NCBI RefSeq assembly: GCF_038396675.1
Contig: NC_088931.1
Span: forward strand, 64,938,501 to 65,002,500
DNA: 64,000 nucleotides
Origin: Hydra vulgaris
Taxonomy: Eukaryota; Cnidaria; Hydrozoa; Anthoathecata; Hydridae
Reading direction: 5' to 3'
Positions 43,849 through 53,737 of the stretch are shown here, one piece after another. The notes beneath the pieces are model-generated. The model saw nothing but the letters and a program-made list of their open reading frames with translations, had not been told where the DNA came from and made no database searches. Positions within the stretch are counted from its first letter, which is position 1. Each line of letters begins with the position of its first letter. A program made the translations under genes and the position numbers.

Positions 43849-45011
43849 CTAAATTAAATTAAAAATACATAAAAACTTAATAAATAAAATAGCTAAATTG
43901 TTCATTCCATGTTGCTTGTTGTTTTTTTATATTAATGAAATTAAACTTTTTAAAGCATTTGTGGTATGAAAAAAATTTAACTGTATGATTTTCAGGTAAA
44001 AATGTCTTCAAAAAATAAAATACAGATTAAAAATGCATTGACAAGCAACATGAAATGGCCACCTTAACCATGTTTTTGTAACTGAAAAGTATAGAAATTA
44101 TTTATTTAATCTTTTTTTACAATTCTGTAATTTATTATAGCTTTATAAACTATTAAAATAAGTTAAACTATACCCGCTCTTGGTGCCCAACAAGAACCAG
44201 CGCTGATTTGCAGCTATTTGCAAGCAAGCTTCCTCTTGTTTGAAACGTATGCACTTCCCACTCTTCTACACTCCACTTGCAGATTTGCTCAGCGCAAAAA
44301 TCATCTAACACATTTCCCTCGGCGCTATCGCCAATTGCCTGCGAGATAAGTTCCACAACATAGGTATTAGAAAGTTTAGCTAATTCAACCGACGCTTTAG
44401 CGAGTAAAAAATCTCCTCCTAAAACGGAGAGTTTGTTTCCAAATTCTAGTGATTTTGTATTGAGAGTTTCAAGGTACTGCAACTTATCTAAATTAATGAT
44501 GCAACCATGTACAAGGAATGCTAAAAAGAAAATTAAAATTAACTCAAACAAAAAGAACAACAACAAAAAAATACAACAAACACAACAAACACAAACCTAT
44601 GTTAATCATTTCACATGTTTCAGCTAATATCCGTTGTTTTAGATGTATTCCATTAACAAATTCCTCTTTAATCATTGCAGAACTTTCACCGGCAGCTCTA
44701 GATATAAGTAGCACCCATAAACCACCAAGACGAAGGTTTATATCTCGACTAGGAGAAAGCATATCACGGGCAAATGAAAGCAATGGATGACCGCTCCCAA
44801 CAAGCTTCTTTGCAATGCTCAGAATATCAGCGGGTTCTTCATCAACTAGATATTTTAAACTATTAAAAGCAGGAGGATAACCCACCAACCTTTCTGCGTT
44901 AGTCAAAGCTCTTTTCAATCCATAACTACTCGGCATCCATGAGTAATTTTGCTTTAACTTGTGTAACGTTGTATAATTCAAAGTTCTCGTAACTCGAAAA
45001 ATATATTTCAT
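43480..45011 (-). CDS. PDSS2: Decaprenyl-diphosphate synthase subunit 2 (PDSS2)
   Basis: PDSS2 pairs with PDSS1 to make the polyprenyl side chain of ubiquinone in mitochondria. Exons: 45011-44597, 44520-44174, 43848-43480. Phases agree at both joins (a GCA codon split 1/2, then phase 0), giving 376 residues against 399 in human. Order of motifs: basic N-terminus typical of a mitochondrial presequence, SSYGLKRALTNAERLVGYPP, KKLVGSGHPLLSFARDML, LGGLWVLLISRAAG, then FLVHGCIINLDKLQ and FGNKLSVLGGDFLLAKASVE, then FEFGRYLSVAVQCAED. As in other PDSS2 proteins the two DDxxD motifs of catalytic prenyltransferases are missing, so it is the non-catalytic partner. No mutation or break is seen. An AATAAA signal lies only about 16 bp after the stop (43464-43459). 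Confidence 0.93.
44174..44520 (-). CDS. PDSS2: PDSS2 exon 2
   Basis: 347 nt after a TTCTTTTTAG acceptor, ending before GTATAG. Encodes FLVHGCIINL through LANSCKSALVLVGHQER, including the GGDFLLAKAS helix conserved in the family. Confidence 0.9.
44597..45011 (-). CDS. PDSS2: PDSS2 exon 1
   Basis: 415 nt ending AACATAG before a GTTTGT donor. Carries the presequence and residues 1-138. It ends at LAETCEMINI, matching human 'LAEITELIHIA'. The ATG at 45011 is preceded by TTATCTAAGATTAAGG and no earlier in-frame ATG was seen. Confidence 0.9.
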
Positions 45012-46006
45012 TTGGCAGTTCTTATCTAAGATTAAGGTTTAACGAGTTATTTGCCACGAAAAAATGAATCCTACTAGCTGGAAAATGTAAGCGATTGATA
45101 TCACCAATACATCTTCTTTGGTTCAATATGGAAATGCTTGCGAGTTTTGTAGCGTTTATTTATAACGTTTTGTTCTAAGATCTTTTACAATTAAATAATC
45201 TGAAAAACTTTTAAAGACTATTTTTTTTTAGAATTTATTAAAACTTTAATTATATTTTGCATTTATCTTCACCCTACATTTACCAAAAGTCTACACCATA
45301 CTTCCACCTACGACCTACACCTTATATTGTATACTAAGATAGATAAACATACTTATTTTTTCAATTTCAAAATAAGAACTTTCATGCAGGATCAGACAAA
45401 TCCGTAGTTGTCATGCAAAATCAAACAAGTCGCAAATCCATTGTTAGAATAACAATAGGTTACGTGTAGTTTTCTTATTAACTGTTTTTCTGTTAAAGCT
45501 TTAAAATTAAAAAAATATTTTCAAAAATTTAACATTTTGTTTAGTAACTTCGTAAAACTGTAAGTAATTCGTACCATTTAAGATACAATACCAATACAGA
45601 TTTGACCTTAGGTGAATGTTTACTTATTAAGCTTCCTAAATATTTTCTGTAGCAATAAAATAGAGTTAAACCAGACAAATCATTTATTAACTCAGCAAAG
45701 CAGAAACATCAATTTCATAGACCTTGAAACACCAGGCAAATAAAAACTTACTAAATGATATGCGTTATCGAATAATTTATTAACAGAACGGTTTTTCAGG
45801 CTCAGATATTTTCTCTAAATTTTAGAGGAATTCTCTAAATCTTTCCTTTAAATAAGCCAACTTATTTAACGTATTTAAATTTTTATTCATTCTTTTTATT
45901 TTTTGGTATACACTCAGATATTCACACAAAGAGTTAAAAAATTCATATATTAAGTAGGTATAAGTGGTAAAACCGCTAAACCCCGTCTCTTAATTGCGTC
46001 ACTGCG
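45012..46006. other. PDSS2 upstream region, no gene seen
   Basis: No TATA-initiator pair is obvious. AG-ending sites precede the ATG (TTAATCTTAG at about 45027), which would allow spliced-leader addition as known in Hydra; this is speculative. Confidence 0.35.
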
Positions 46007-46267
46007 TCAAATACTGTAATCAATCTCATAAGGTAAATAAAACTTATCTTTATCTATTGATACAATTCGAAATTGTCCAGAAAAAAAATCTTTAGATGTA
46101 TTTTTATTGATTGTTGATCCTTCTAGATCCTTTTCAGCAAACCTTTTAAAAAAATTAAAACTCTTCATTGTATATATTAAACTTATAAATAACAAAACAA
46201 CGTATAAAACAAAAACGATTTCCACGACCACCTGAATTTCACTTCGCAATACATAAATTATCAACAT
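46007..46267 (-). CDS. Hypothetical single-pass membrane protein, 86 aa
   Basis: MLIIYVLRSEIQVVVEIVFV leads into one long hydrophobic segment (about residues 10-34), then a polar tail rich in Lys/Asp (KRFAEKDLEGSTINKN, RIVSIDKDKFYLP). Not recognised. The tail looks protein-like rather than random AT translation, but no splice or homology support exists. Confidence 0.25.
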   Translation of the reverse strand: MLIIYVLRSEIQVVVEIVFVLYVVLLFISLIYTMKSFNFFKRFAEKDLEGSTINKNTSKDFFSGQFRIVSIDKDKFYLPYEIDYSI

Positions 46268-46949
46268 TCTTTAAAAAACTTTTCGATTATGCCATGGTGT
46301 AATATTATAGAATTAGTATTCTTAAATAAACGCTGTGAAGCAATATACCTACGATGTGAAGCAATATACCTACACTTTATAAATACAAAGTCAAATGCTT
46401 TAAATCATAACAAAATTTAAAATACATTGCCATACTATAAATACTAAAACAAAATAATAAATATGAAAAATGACAACTATAATAACAATTAATGATAAGT
46501 TGAAAACAAAATAAAAGTTAAAAAAAACAGGTTTTTAAAAGGAATATATAGGTAAAAACATGATGTAATCAAACTCGTTTTAAAATATTTAAGTATAAAC
46601 ATGACGTAATCAAATTTATAGTACAACTTAATACGTTTGTTTCAGTTCCACCGAGTTTCGAAACGCGTGCCATTAAAAACTGATATAAGTAAAACTTTTG
46701 ACACCAGTAGACATTACTTCGCTTCGGTAGACAGTACTTCGTTTTTATGTCAAGATGTGGAAGATAGCTTGTCGAAGTAACATAAAACAGGTAAGCATTG
46801 CAAAAAACCACAGCCAAAAAAAACTTTAACAAAAAAATGTTTTATTTATCACCCAACTGCAAAACTTCCTATACAATTATGCTATCTGTTTCAACCACTC
46901 GGAATGTATGTACAAGGAGAAGCTAAATATTTCAATTAAACTAATCTTG

Positions 46950-47301
46950 TCAGACATCATTAACTATTGGTTTGCTCGAAGATATACTGTAATTTAAAGT
47001 AAAGTGCTTTTGGAAGTATTGCTTGCGAACAAAACTCAAGCCAAGAAAAAGCAGAACCGAAGCAACAACAGCAACAAGCGTAAAACAAGATATCTTCCAT
47101 AACCTGATGAGCGAAAATGTAAACTTTTTTTTGTCGAATGATAAAATTAAATAAAACTAAAACAAGTCTACACTTAAGTGTATTAAATTTCGCGTGTATT
47201 TTGTGATTTTGACCATGCGCAAAATTCAACACACAAGAAATCAATAATATTACGAAAAAAGTTAAACCAACGCTAAATTTATTACACTTAAGGTACAACA
47301 T
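46950..47301 (-). CDS. Hypothetical secreted/membrane protein, two-exon model
   Basis: Exon 1 47301-47174 encodes a clear signal peptide (KFSVGLTFFVILLISCVLNF, ending near AHG) and a short basic ectodomain. Exon 2 47103-46950 follows a CTCATCAG acceptor and encodes a transmembrane segment (CFTLVAVVASVLLFLGLSFV) and a 25-residue polar tail ending SSSKPIVNDV. The join is in frame and gives 93 residues. The donor (GTGTAG) is weak; read without splicing, the frame gives 113 residues with a Cys-run. No family is recognised. Confidence 0.35.
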
Positions 47302-47512
47302 AAATACCGGTGTTCATACCTGAATACATTTATAATTGTTTTTAATTAGCTTTAAAAAAATACTCTTAAAACATATAAAGTATAGTAAGATTGACCATAT
47401 AAATATTATAATGTACAAAAAATATTATAACGTAAAAAATATAAACACTATAACGAAAAAAAACAAAAAAAAACACAACAACAAGGTATTACTTCATATG
47501 TATCATTTACTT

Positions 47513-47630
47513 AAAGGGTTAAAGTCCTTCAAGTTGAATGAAAACCGGTGCACAAAAGGGCTAATGATCTCCTACTTCTATTTTTTAAATTCCTTACGCG
47601 TTGCGTTTTTAAGGACGATCCCTTTTCTTC
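47513..47630. mobile_element. Harbinger-type MITE, copy 3 (degenerate)
   Basis: The right end inverted reads GGGATCGTCCTTAAAAACGC. The interior (TGAATGAAAACCGGTGCACA, then GGGCTAATGATCTC) lines up with the copy at 54669-54855. The left end is diverged (AAAGGGTTAAAGTCC). Confidence 0.55.
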
Positions 47631-47860
47631 TTTGAATGAAAAATATATACTATTTAACGCAATGGTATTTTTAAATACCTCTCTTTATGTTTTCATTAAA
47701 TTAAAATATATAATTTAAATTAATGAAAATATATATAAAGAGAGAGAGAGTGAAATAAAAAGAGGAAGAGAGAGAAAAAAAGAGAGAAATATAGACAAAT
47801 GATGGATGGCTTTCAATAATTTTAAAATACCATCACGTCTAGTAACTACTATGTTTAGAG

Positions 47861-48402
47861 CAATGATATATTATATAAACTAGATGTCTAACTTGTGGGA
47901 TTTTATTGGACAAAAAATGAAGCCGCTTTTTTTAGTTTATAACAATAGTCCGCCATTTGTAAAAAGGGCAAAAGCTGAAGCCGAAGTGTGGAATAAAAGT
48001 TAAAAATGCAAATTAAAAGTTTCCAATAAGTTAAAGATAATTCAAAAACAAGTTTTAATAATTATAAAATACTTATAAAAGTTTTTTTTTATCAGTCGCA
48101 TTTTTATTAAAAAGTATTTTAATAAAAATGCTTCAAAAGCGTCTGTCGTTTTACTTTTCAATTGAAAACTTTAATCGAAAATAAATTAGGGAATCATAAA
48201 TTATTATTTTACAAGTATTCTAATTTCCGCTTCGCACTTGTACATAAAAAGTATTTAAAATTAAAAAATATTTACTTCATTTAAGAGAAGAAAAGTTAAA
48301 AATATTTGTTTACAAATTTAATCTGCCATTTGTAAAAAGGGCAAAAAGCGCCTTCACTTTTCGGATCGAAGTTAGACATCTAGTTTATATAATACATCAT
48401 TG
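47861..48402. mobile_element. hAT-type MITE, 542 bp
   Basis: The ends CAATGATATATTATATAAAC and (inverted) CAATGATGTATTATATAAAC continue with TAGATGTCTAACTT. GTTTAGAG lies on both sides (47853-47860, 48403-48410), an exact 8-bp TSD typical of hAT elements. Internally, CTGCCATTTGTAAAAAGGGC-like blocks recur at about 47950 and 48322. No coding capacity. Confidence 0.88.
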
Positions 48403-48456
48403 GTTTAGAGACATCGATTGATAATGACTGTTATGTTAATAGAGATCTAATATAAT

Positions 48457-48668
48457 GAGCCGGGATAGCTCAATTGGTTATAACACTGCTAAAAAGTTCG
48501 GAATAATTATTGGCCGTAGCAGCAAGATTGCAGGTTCAAATCCCGGCTCTGCCGACTCAGCGTATGAGTAGTTCGATACGAGAAAACTCGTTTCGATTAA
48601 CTCTACTATTACGATGTTTCCTTCTCGACTAATAAATAAATAACCTAGTCGAGTAAATCAAAACTAAC

Positions 48669-48675
<7 letters not shown>
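48457..48675 (+). mobile_element. tRNA-derived SINE of a second family, TA-repeat tail
   Basis: GCCGGGATAGCTCAATTGG contains a full A box and GGTTCAAATCCCGG a full B box. The intervening anticodon-like stem CTGCT...AGCAG has an enlarged loop, and the 3' part does not close an acceptor stem, so it is not a functional tRNA gene. The body (CTGCCGACTCAGCGTATGAG to AACTAACGTTTACA) ends in (TA)n. Confidence 0.72.

Positions 48676-48742
<67 letters not shown>
48675..48742. repeat. (TA)n microsatellite
   Basis: About 33 TA units following the SINE. Confidence 0.95.
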
Positions 48743-49064
<322 letters not shown>

Positions 49065-49210
49065 CCTCTTAGTAATGGATTAGTTATGAAATAAAAAATA
49101 CAGAATATGTAACCATTGAATTACGAGACGAAAAGATAAAAAGTAACCAAAATTACTGCTGTGTACAATTCACTATATTTATACTATGTGTATAAATATA
49201 TATACACACA

Positions 49211-49283
49211 TAAAGTTATTTCAAGAGTAAAATAATTTAGATGATTTCATAATCTAAATTATTTTACTCTTAATATAACTTTA
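49211..49283. repeat. 73-bp hairpin with 32-bp arms
   Basis: Arms 49211-49242 and 49252-49283, two mismatches; starts TAAAGTTATTTCAAGAGTAA. Confidence 0.85.
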
Positions 49284-49589
49284 TGCCTTTGTTTAATAAA
49301 AAATTGAAGAAAATAACAAAAGAACATTTTTTTTTGTAATGTATGTTAAGCAAGACGTGAAAAAGTTGTGTTTTTTAAAAGTTTCAATTTATAAATTAAA
49401 GTACTTATTGACAGCGTGATACAGAACCAAGATGATCACTAAATCACATAAAAAGCTAACCGTCCACGAATAAAACAAGATCTTGAAAAAGAAATTAAAC
49501 AGAAAAAATAATGAAAAAAATTATCAAAGTAAAAATAAAATAAAAAAGTTTAAAAGTATCGACCCAAAATCTCGTTCCATTAAGTAGCG

Positions 49590-49715
49590 TGAATAATTCA
49601 GTTATGACAAAAGCAGATATAACAAGTTCTATGATGACTAAGTCATCTCCGATGATGACAAAGTCATCATCGGAGTAGAACTTGTTATATCTACTATTAT
49701 AGTTAAGTTATTCTG
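49590..49715. repeat. Fold-back element with ATGATGAC(A/T)AAGTCAT core
   Basis: AGATATAACAAGTTCT (49615-49630) is inverted at 49676-49691; weaker arms extend outward and two short palindromes (GATGACTAAGTCATC, GATGACAAAGTCATC) lie inside. Confidence 0.8.
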
Positions 49716-49835
49716 TTTTATCATTAATGCTAAGGTATTAATATTTTTCCATTTGTAATAAATTTCTTCCAGTAAACAAATAGATAAGCAGATTCAAATT
49801 TATCATTTTCTTTTAACCATTAAAGATTGCACCAA

Positions 49836-50050
49836 CTTTTTAAACATAATTATCCGAAAATCAAACTTTTCAAACATCCGCAAAGCAACTTTTAAAACAT
49901 AATCATCCGGAAAAAAAATTTTTAAACATAATAACCCGAAAATCAAACTTTTTAAAAATTCGGAAAAGAAACATTTCTTAACATAATCATCCGGAAATCA
50001 AAGTTTTACCAAGTTTTTAAAACTTTGATTTCCGGATGATTATATTTGGA
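49836..50050. repeat. About 46-bp diverged repeats ending in an inverted copy
   Basis: AACATAATCATCCGGAAA-type units occur four times in direct order, then AAAACTTTGATTTCCGGATG in inverse at 50020-50042. Confidence 0.75.
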
Positions 50051-50105
50051 TAATTTGTTGGATTCAATTTTATCTAATACCACGGAGATTTACATTTCAT
50101 ATTTC

Positions 50106-50855
50106 CAGTGGCGTACCTAGGGTTAATGGCACTCATGACAAATACCGATCACGCGCCTATCTCAAAAGATAGATTATTTCTGTTTTATTTTCTAAAGCAC
50201 TACTTTAAAATAGGATAAAAAAGCACACAAATAAAATCTATTAACATTTTATTATAAATTTTTTCTTTTGCTTTAGCTGACACTAATTGTTTAATTATGT
50301 TATCAAAGTCAATTTCTCCGGTCATTTCTCAGCAAAGCAAGATCACATAATCGAATTTGTCCCATCGAGACAAATATGTAAATACCAACAAAAACTGCGA
50401 TTGTCAGCAATATTTGCAATGCATATCAAGAAAAACGTTTTTATTTTTATACTGAACTATAAAATTATTTGTTTTGGACTTTTTCCAGAACGGGTTGTTA
50501 ATATCGAATTTTTCCAGAACGGGTTAATATCGACTTTTTCCAGAACGGGTTGTTAATATCTGAATTTTTCCAGAACGGGTTGTTAATATCGTTCTAAAAT
50601 CCAAAATTTCTTCATATAATTCTTGTCTATCCACATCACAATTGTAGGCTTCACTAATTTTTTTACAACGAAAATAAATAATTCGTTTTCAGCATGCCTC
50701 AAAATGTGAAAACAGAATATATTCGAAAAACCAAAAATTTTGATGTTTGACCTTATTCCACATATTTATACCTATAAAAATATTTATTTTACTTTTATTT
50801 TCATTTTTGCACGCCCCCAATTATCTCCTAAGTTGGCGCCCATGGCACGTGGCAT
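50106..50855. mobile_element. hAT-like non-autonomous element, right end lost
   Basis: It starts CAGTGGCGTACCTAGGGTTA, a start typical of some hAT elements. Near the right, GCACGCCCCCAATTA and TTGGCGCCCATGGCACGTGG resemble the subterminal part of the same type, but the final CACTG end is missing. The 30-bp tandem repeat 50481-50591 is internal. Confidence 0.45.
50481..50591. repeat. About 28-bp tandem repeat, 4 copies
   Basis: Unit TTTTTCCAGAACGGGTTGTT plus AATATCGA, one copy shortened. Confidence 0.9.
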
Positions 50856-51650
50856 GATAATTAATGATTCTCAGTTTAAAAATAAAGTCGCGATGAGCGC
50901 AATGATGCTTCTTGAAAAGAAATTTAACAAAAGCGTCTGATTTTTTTCCCTTCTTTTCCAGCAATCCTTGACAAAGGAGTAGTTGATGGGATTGGCGCTA
51001 GTTGTTGATTGGATTGTTAAGCGCTTAGCATCCCACAAAGTAAAGTCAGGATAAATCGAAAACTAATCAGCAAATGACTTTGTGAATTCTCTTTGACATA
51101 TCAAATTTCTATTGTTATCAGATGAGTCTAAGTCAGAGGAAGAAAAGCACGCTTTTTTTCAAATTATAAAGAAAAAAAAAAAGTGAAAGATATCTCTAAA
51201 CGCCACTATTTTTATGTCGATAAAAATTAAATCAAATCGGAAAAGATTTTACTGATATGTATTAAGCATTTTAAACAAATAAATGAATGAAACGATTGAT
51301 TTTTATTTTAAATAATTTTTTTATATTTTTGTTTTAACAAAAGAAATTGTTTACAGGTGCAATAAATGGCTTTCGCAAAAAGTCAAAAATAAGAATTTAC
51401 AATAATTTTTTACGAGTATTTTAAAAATCGTAAAAACCAATTATAAGCGCTTAATAAGTAAAAGCTTATAAGCAAGTTATAACATTAAAACCTTTTTTAT
51501 ATCTAGTATAGTAGACAAATTTATAACATGAGATAACGTTCAAAACGCTTTTAAAATGAGTTAAAATTTACTCTTTGTTTTTGACTCAATAACTTTCATA
51601 AATCGGTTAGCGTTTTATATAACATAGAACACAAGTATGTTCCCGGTTTT

Positions 51651-51710
51651 AATTGGAGTCCACACCAACTAATTGGAGTTCACACCAACTAATTGGAGTC
51701 CACACTAATT
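51651..51710. repeat. 20-bp tandem repeat, 3 copies
   Basis: Unit AATTGGAGTCCACACCAACT. An adjacent 24-bp doublet (TTTGGTTTGAGCAGACA) lies at about 51717-51763. Confidence 0.9.
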
Positions 51711-51763
51711 AAAAACTTTTGGTTTGAGCAGACATAAAAAACGTTTGGTTTCAGCAGACAGTA

Positions 51764-52882
51764 AAAAGAAAAATCTTTTGTGATTATTTCTAGGACGAGT
51801 GTAAATATACTAATTAATATTTTTAGACGCAGTGGAGTGGATATACATTAACTAATTTTTATAAGGACTGTCACAGTGAGTGTACATACAATAATTAGAG
51901 GTTTTGATATAGGAAGGCAATCTAATAATATAAATAAATTTATACAAATTTCCAACCGTCTTTATAAGTTAAAAAATATTCAAGTAAATGACAACCGGGA
52001 ATTTAGACGAACTTTTAGTGTATGTTATAAACCGCTAAACTCATAAATCTCGATGTAAAATCTTGAAGTAATATAGAGTAAATGACCTATTAATTCAAAT
52101 TAAATATTAAACTTTAATTAAGTTCAATACATTTGCGACTTGCGATTTATTCTATGTAATACTATAAAATTAAACTAAAACAAACACTACAGATTTTAAA
52201 CCAAATAACAAGTTTAAAGACATTTTTTTACGAAAAGATTTTCAGGGCTTGTTTAAGGGCGTATTCAAATAAGCTTAATTGCCCTCAAACTTGTCTTCGA
52301 TATTAACTAAAATCGCGTACGCCTAAAATAGGAGAAACACATTAAACAAGAACACAAGTAAACGATTTCATAGCCTTCAGCTGATATAAAGTGCGCGATA
52401 GCCGCACATTTTACACACGGTTTACTGAACTTAGTAGCGACCTATTATGGCTTTTATTTCTTTTTTTTCTTAAAACACAATAAACTCATTTTCTATAAAT
52501 TATGACCTCATCAGTATTCGTACCAGAGATATGAACTGGTTTGTGAGAAAAAACTCTTTAATAATTGCACGGCAACGATAAGTTAAGTGTATAGTGTCAA
52601 GAAAACACGTTTATTTACCGGGAGTCATTTCTATAGCAATTTTTCTATCTTTGTGATAAGTAACATTAAGTTAAAAGTTTTAATGATTCACAATACCAAT
52701 TTTCAGAAAGTATAAATATTTACTTTATTTTTCTGCGTAACGTTAGTTAAATTGCAGCCATAGGTTCGCTATACTTTTGTTGGACCCAAAAGGTTTTAGC
52801 TTGTTTTATTCTTTGGACTATATAATATTTCAAAAATAGCTTACATATAAAATTGTTAAAAAATACAGGTGTGAAATCACAA
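51764..52882. other. No supported gene
   Basis: Any last exon of the ADP-ribosyl cyclase gene would lie here on the minus strand. A candidate frame near 52600-52530 (LIVAVQLLKSFFSQTSS) is hydrophobic but has no clear acceptor. Confidence 0.35.
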
Positions 52883-53033
52883 TCAAACAAATTTAAACAA
52901 ACAAAAATAAAAAATATACCTTATGTCTTCAAACTCACTTGAGGAAGAATAACGATCATTTCCGACGGGAATATTTTTCGGGTCGCACTCGGGAGCTTGA
53001 GGAATTTTAAGACAGTAAATTCTCAGAACCAAC
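52883..53033 (-). CDS. ADP-ribosyl cyclase exon 7 (terminal in this model)
   Basis: After a TTTCTAAAG acceptor: [20 protein letters not shown], then [14 protein letters not shown]. If read through, a short hydrophobic tail ([11 protein letters not shown]) and a TGA follow; such a tail is too short for a normal anchor. GTATAT at 52919 could be a donor to another exon. Confidence 0.7.
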
Positions 53034-53651
53034 CTTTAGAAAGAAAAGTAAGAAAAACAAACTTTCTATTTAAACTTCAAATCTTAAAAATATTGCTTAA
53101 ATAAGCTTCGATTTGAAATTGAGAAATACCCGAAATAACAATCGTAAAACTGCGTTGGCAGTTTTTTTGATTGGGCCTATAAAATAAATCAAATCTACAA
53201 AATTGAAGATCCATATGATAATAGAAAAATAACTTTTTAAAACTTTGTTGAAAACATAAAAATACGTTCACCACAAATAAAATAAAAATATTTACAGTTA
53301 ACAAAAAAATGCATTTTTAAAACGCAATACTATAAAAAAAAGCAATAATTTTTGTCAACAAATCCAAAATGTAAACAATGAACTCTCGAAGATAAACAAT
53401 GATTTAATAGCCTCTTCTTAGGTGGCAAATAAATTTTGCTCTTTTTAATAATTTTAATCATTTTCCTCATCCGCCTAGTTTAGTTTTCGAGGCTTGTTAT
53501 TCGATCATTTGCAAAAAATGCTAAAGTATCAACTTGATAAAAAACCTTTCAACAGCGGCTTTGTATGTATGTATGTATGTATGTATGTATGTATGTATGT
53601 ATATATATATATATATGTATATATATGTATATATATGTATATATATGTATA

Positions 53652-53737
<86 letters not shown>

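Noticed and set aside
46569..46832. 87-codon minus-strand frame starting MLKFFLAVVFCNAYLFYVTS
   Set aside because: The start looks like a signal peptide, but the frame shows no conserved pattern and direct repeats (AACATGA(C/T)GTAATCAAA) lie across its end.
48457..48560. Functional tRNA gene
   Set aside because: A and B boxes are present, but the anticodon loop is far too long and the last bases do not pair with the first seven; the unrelated body and (TA)n tail point to a SINE.
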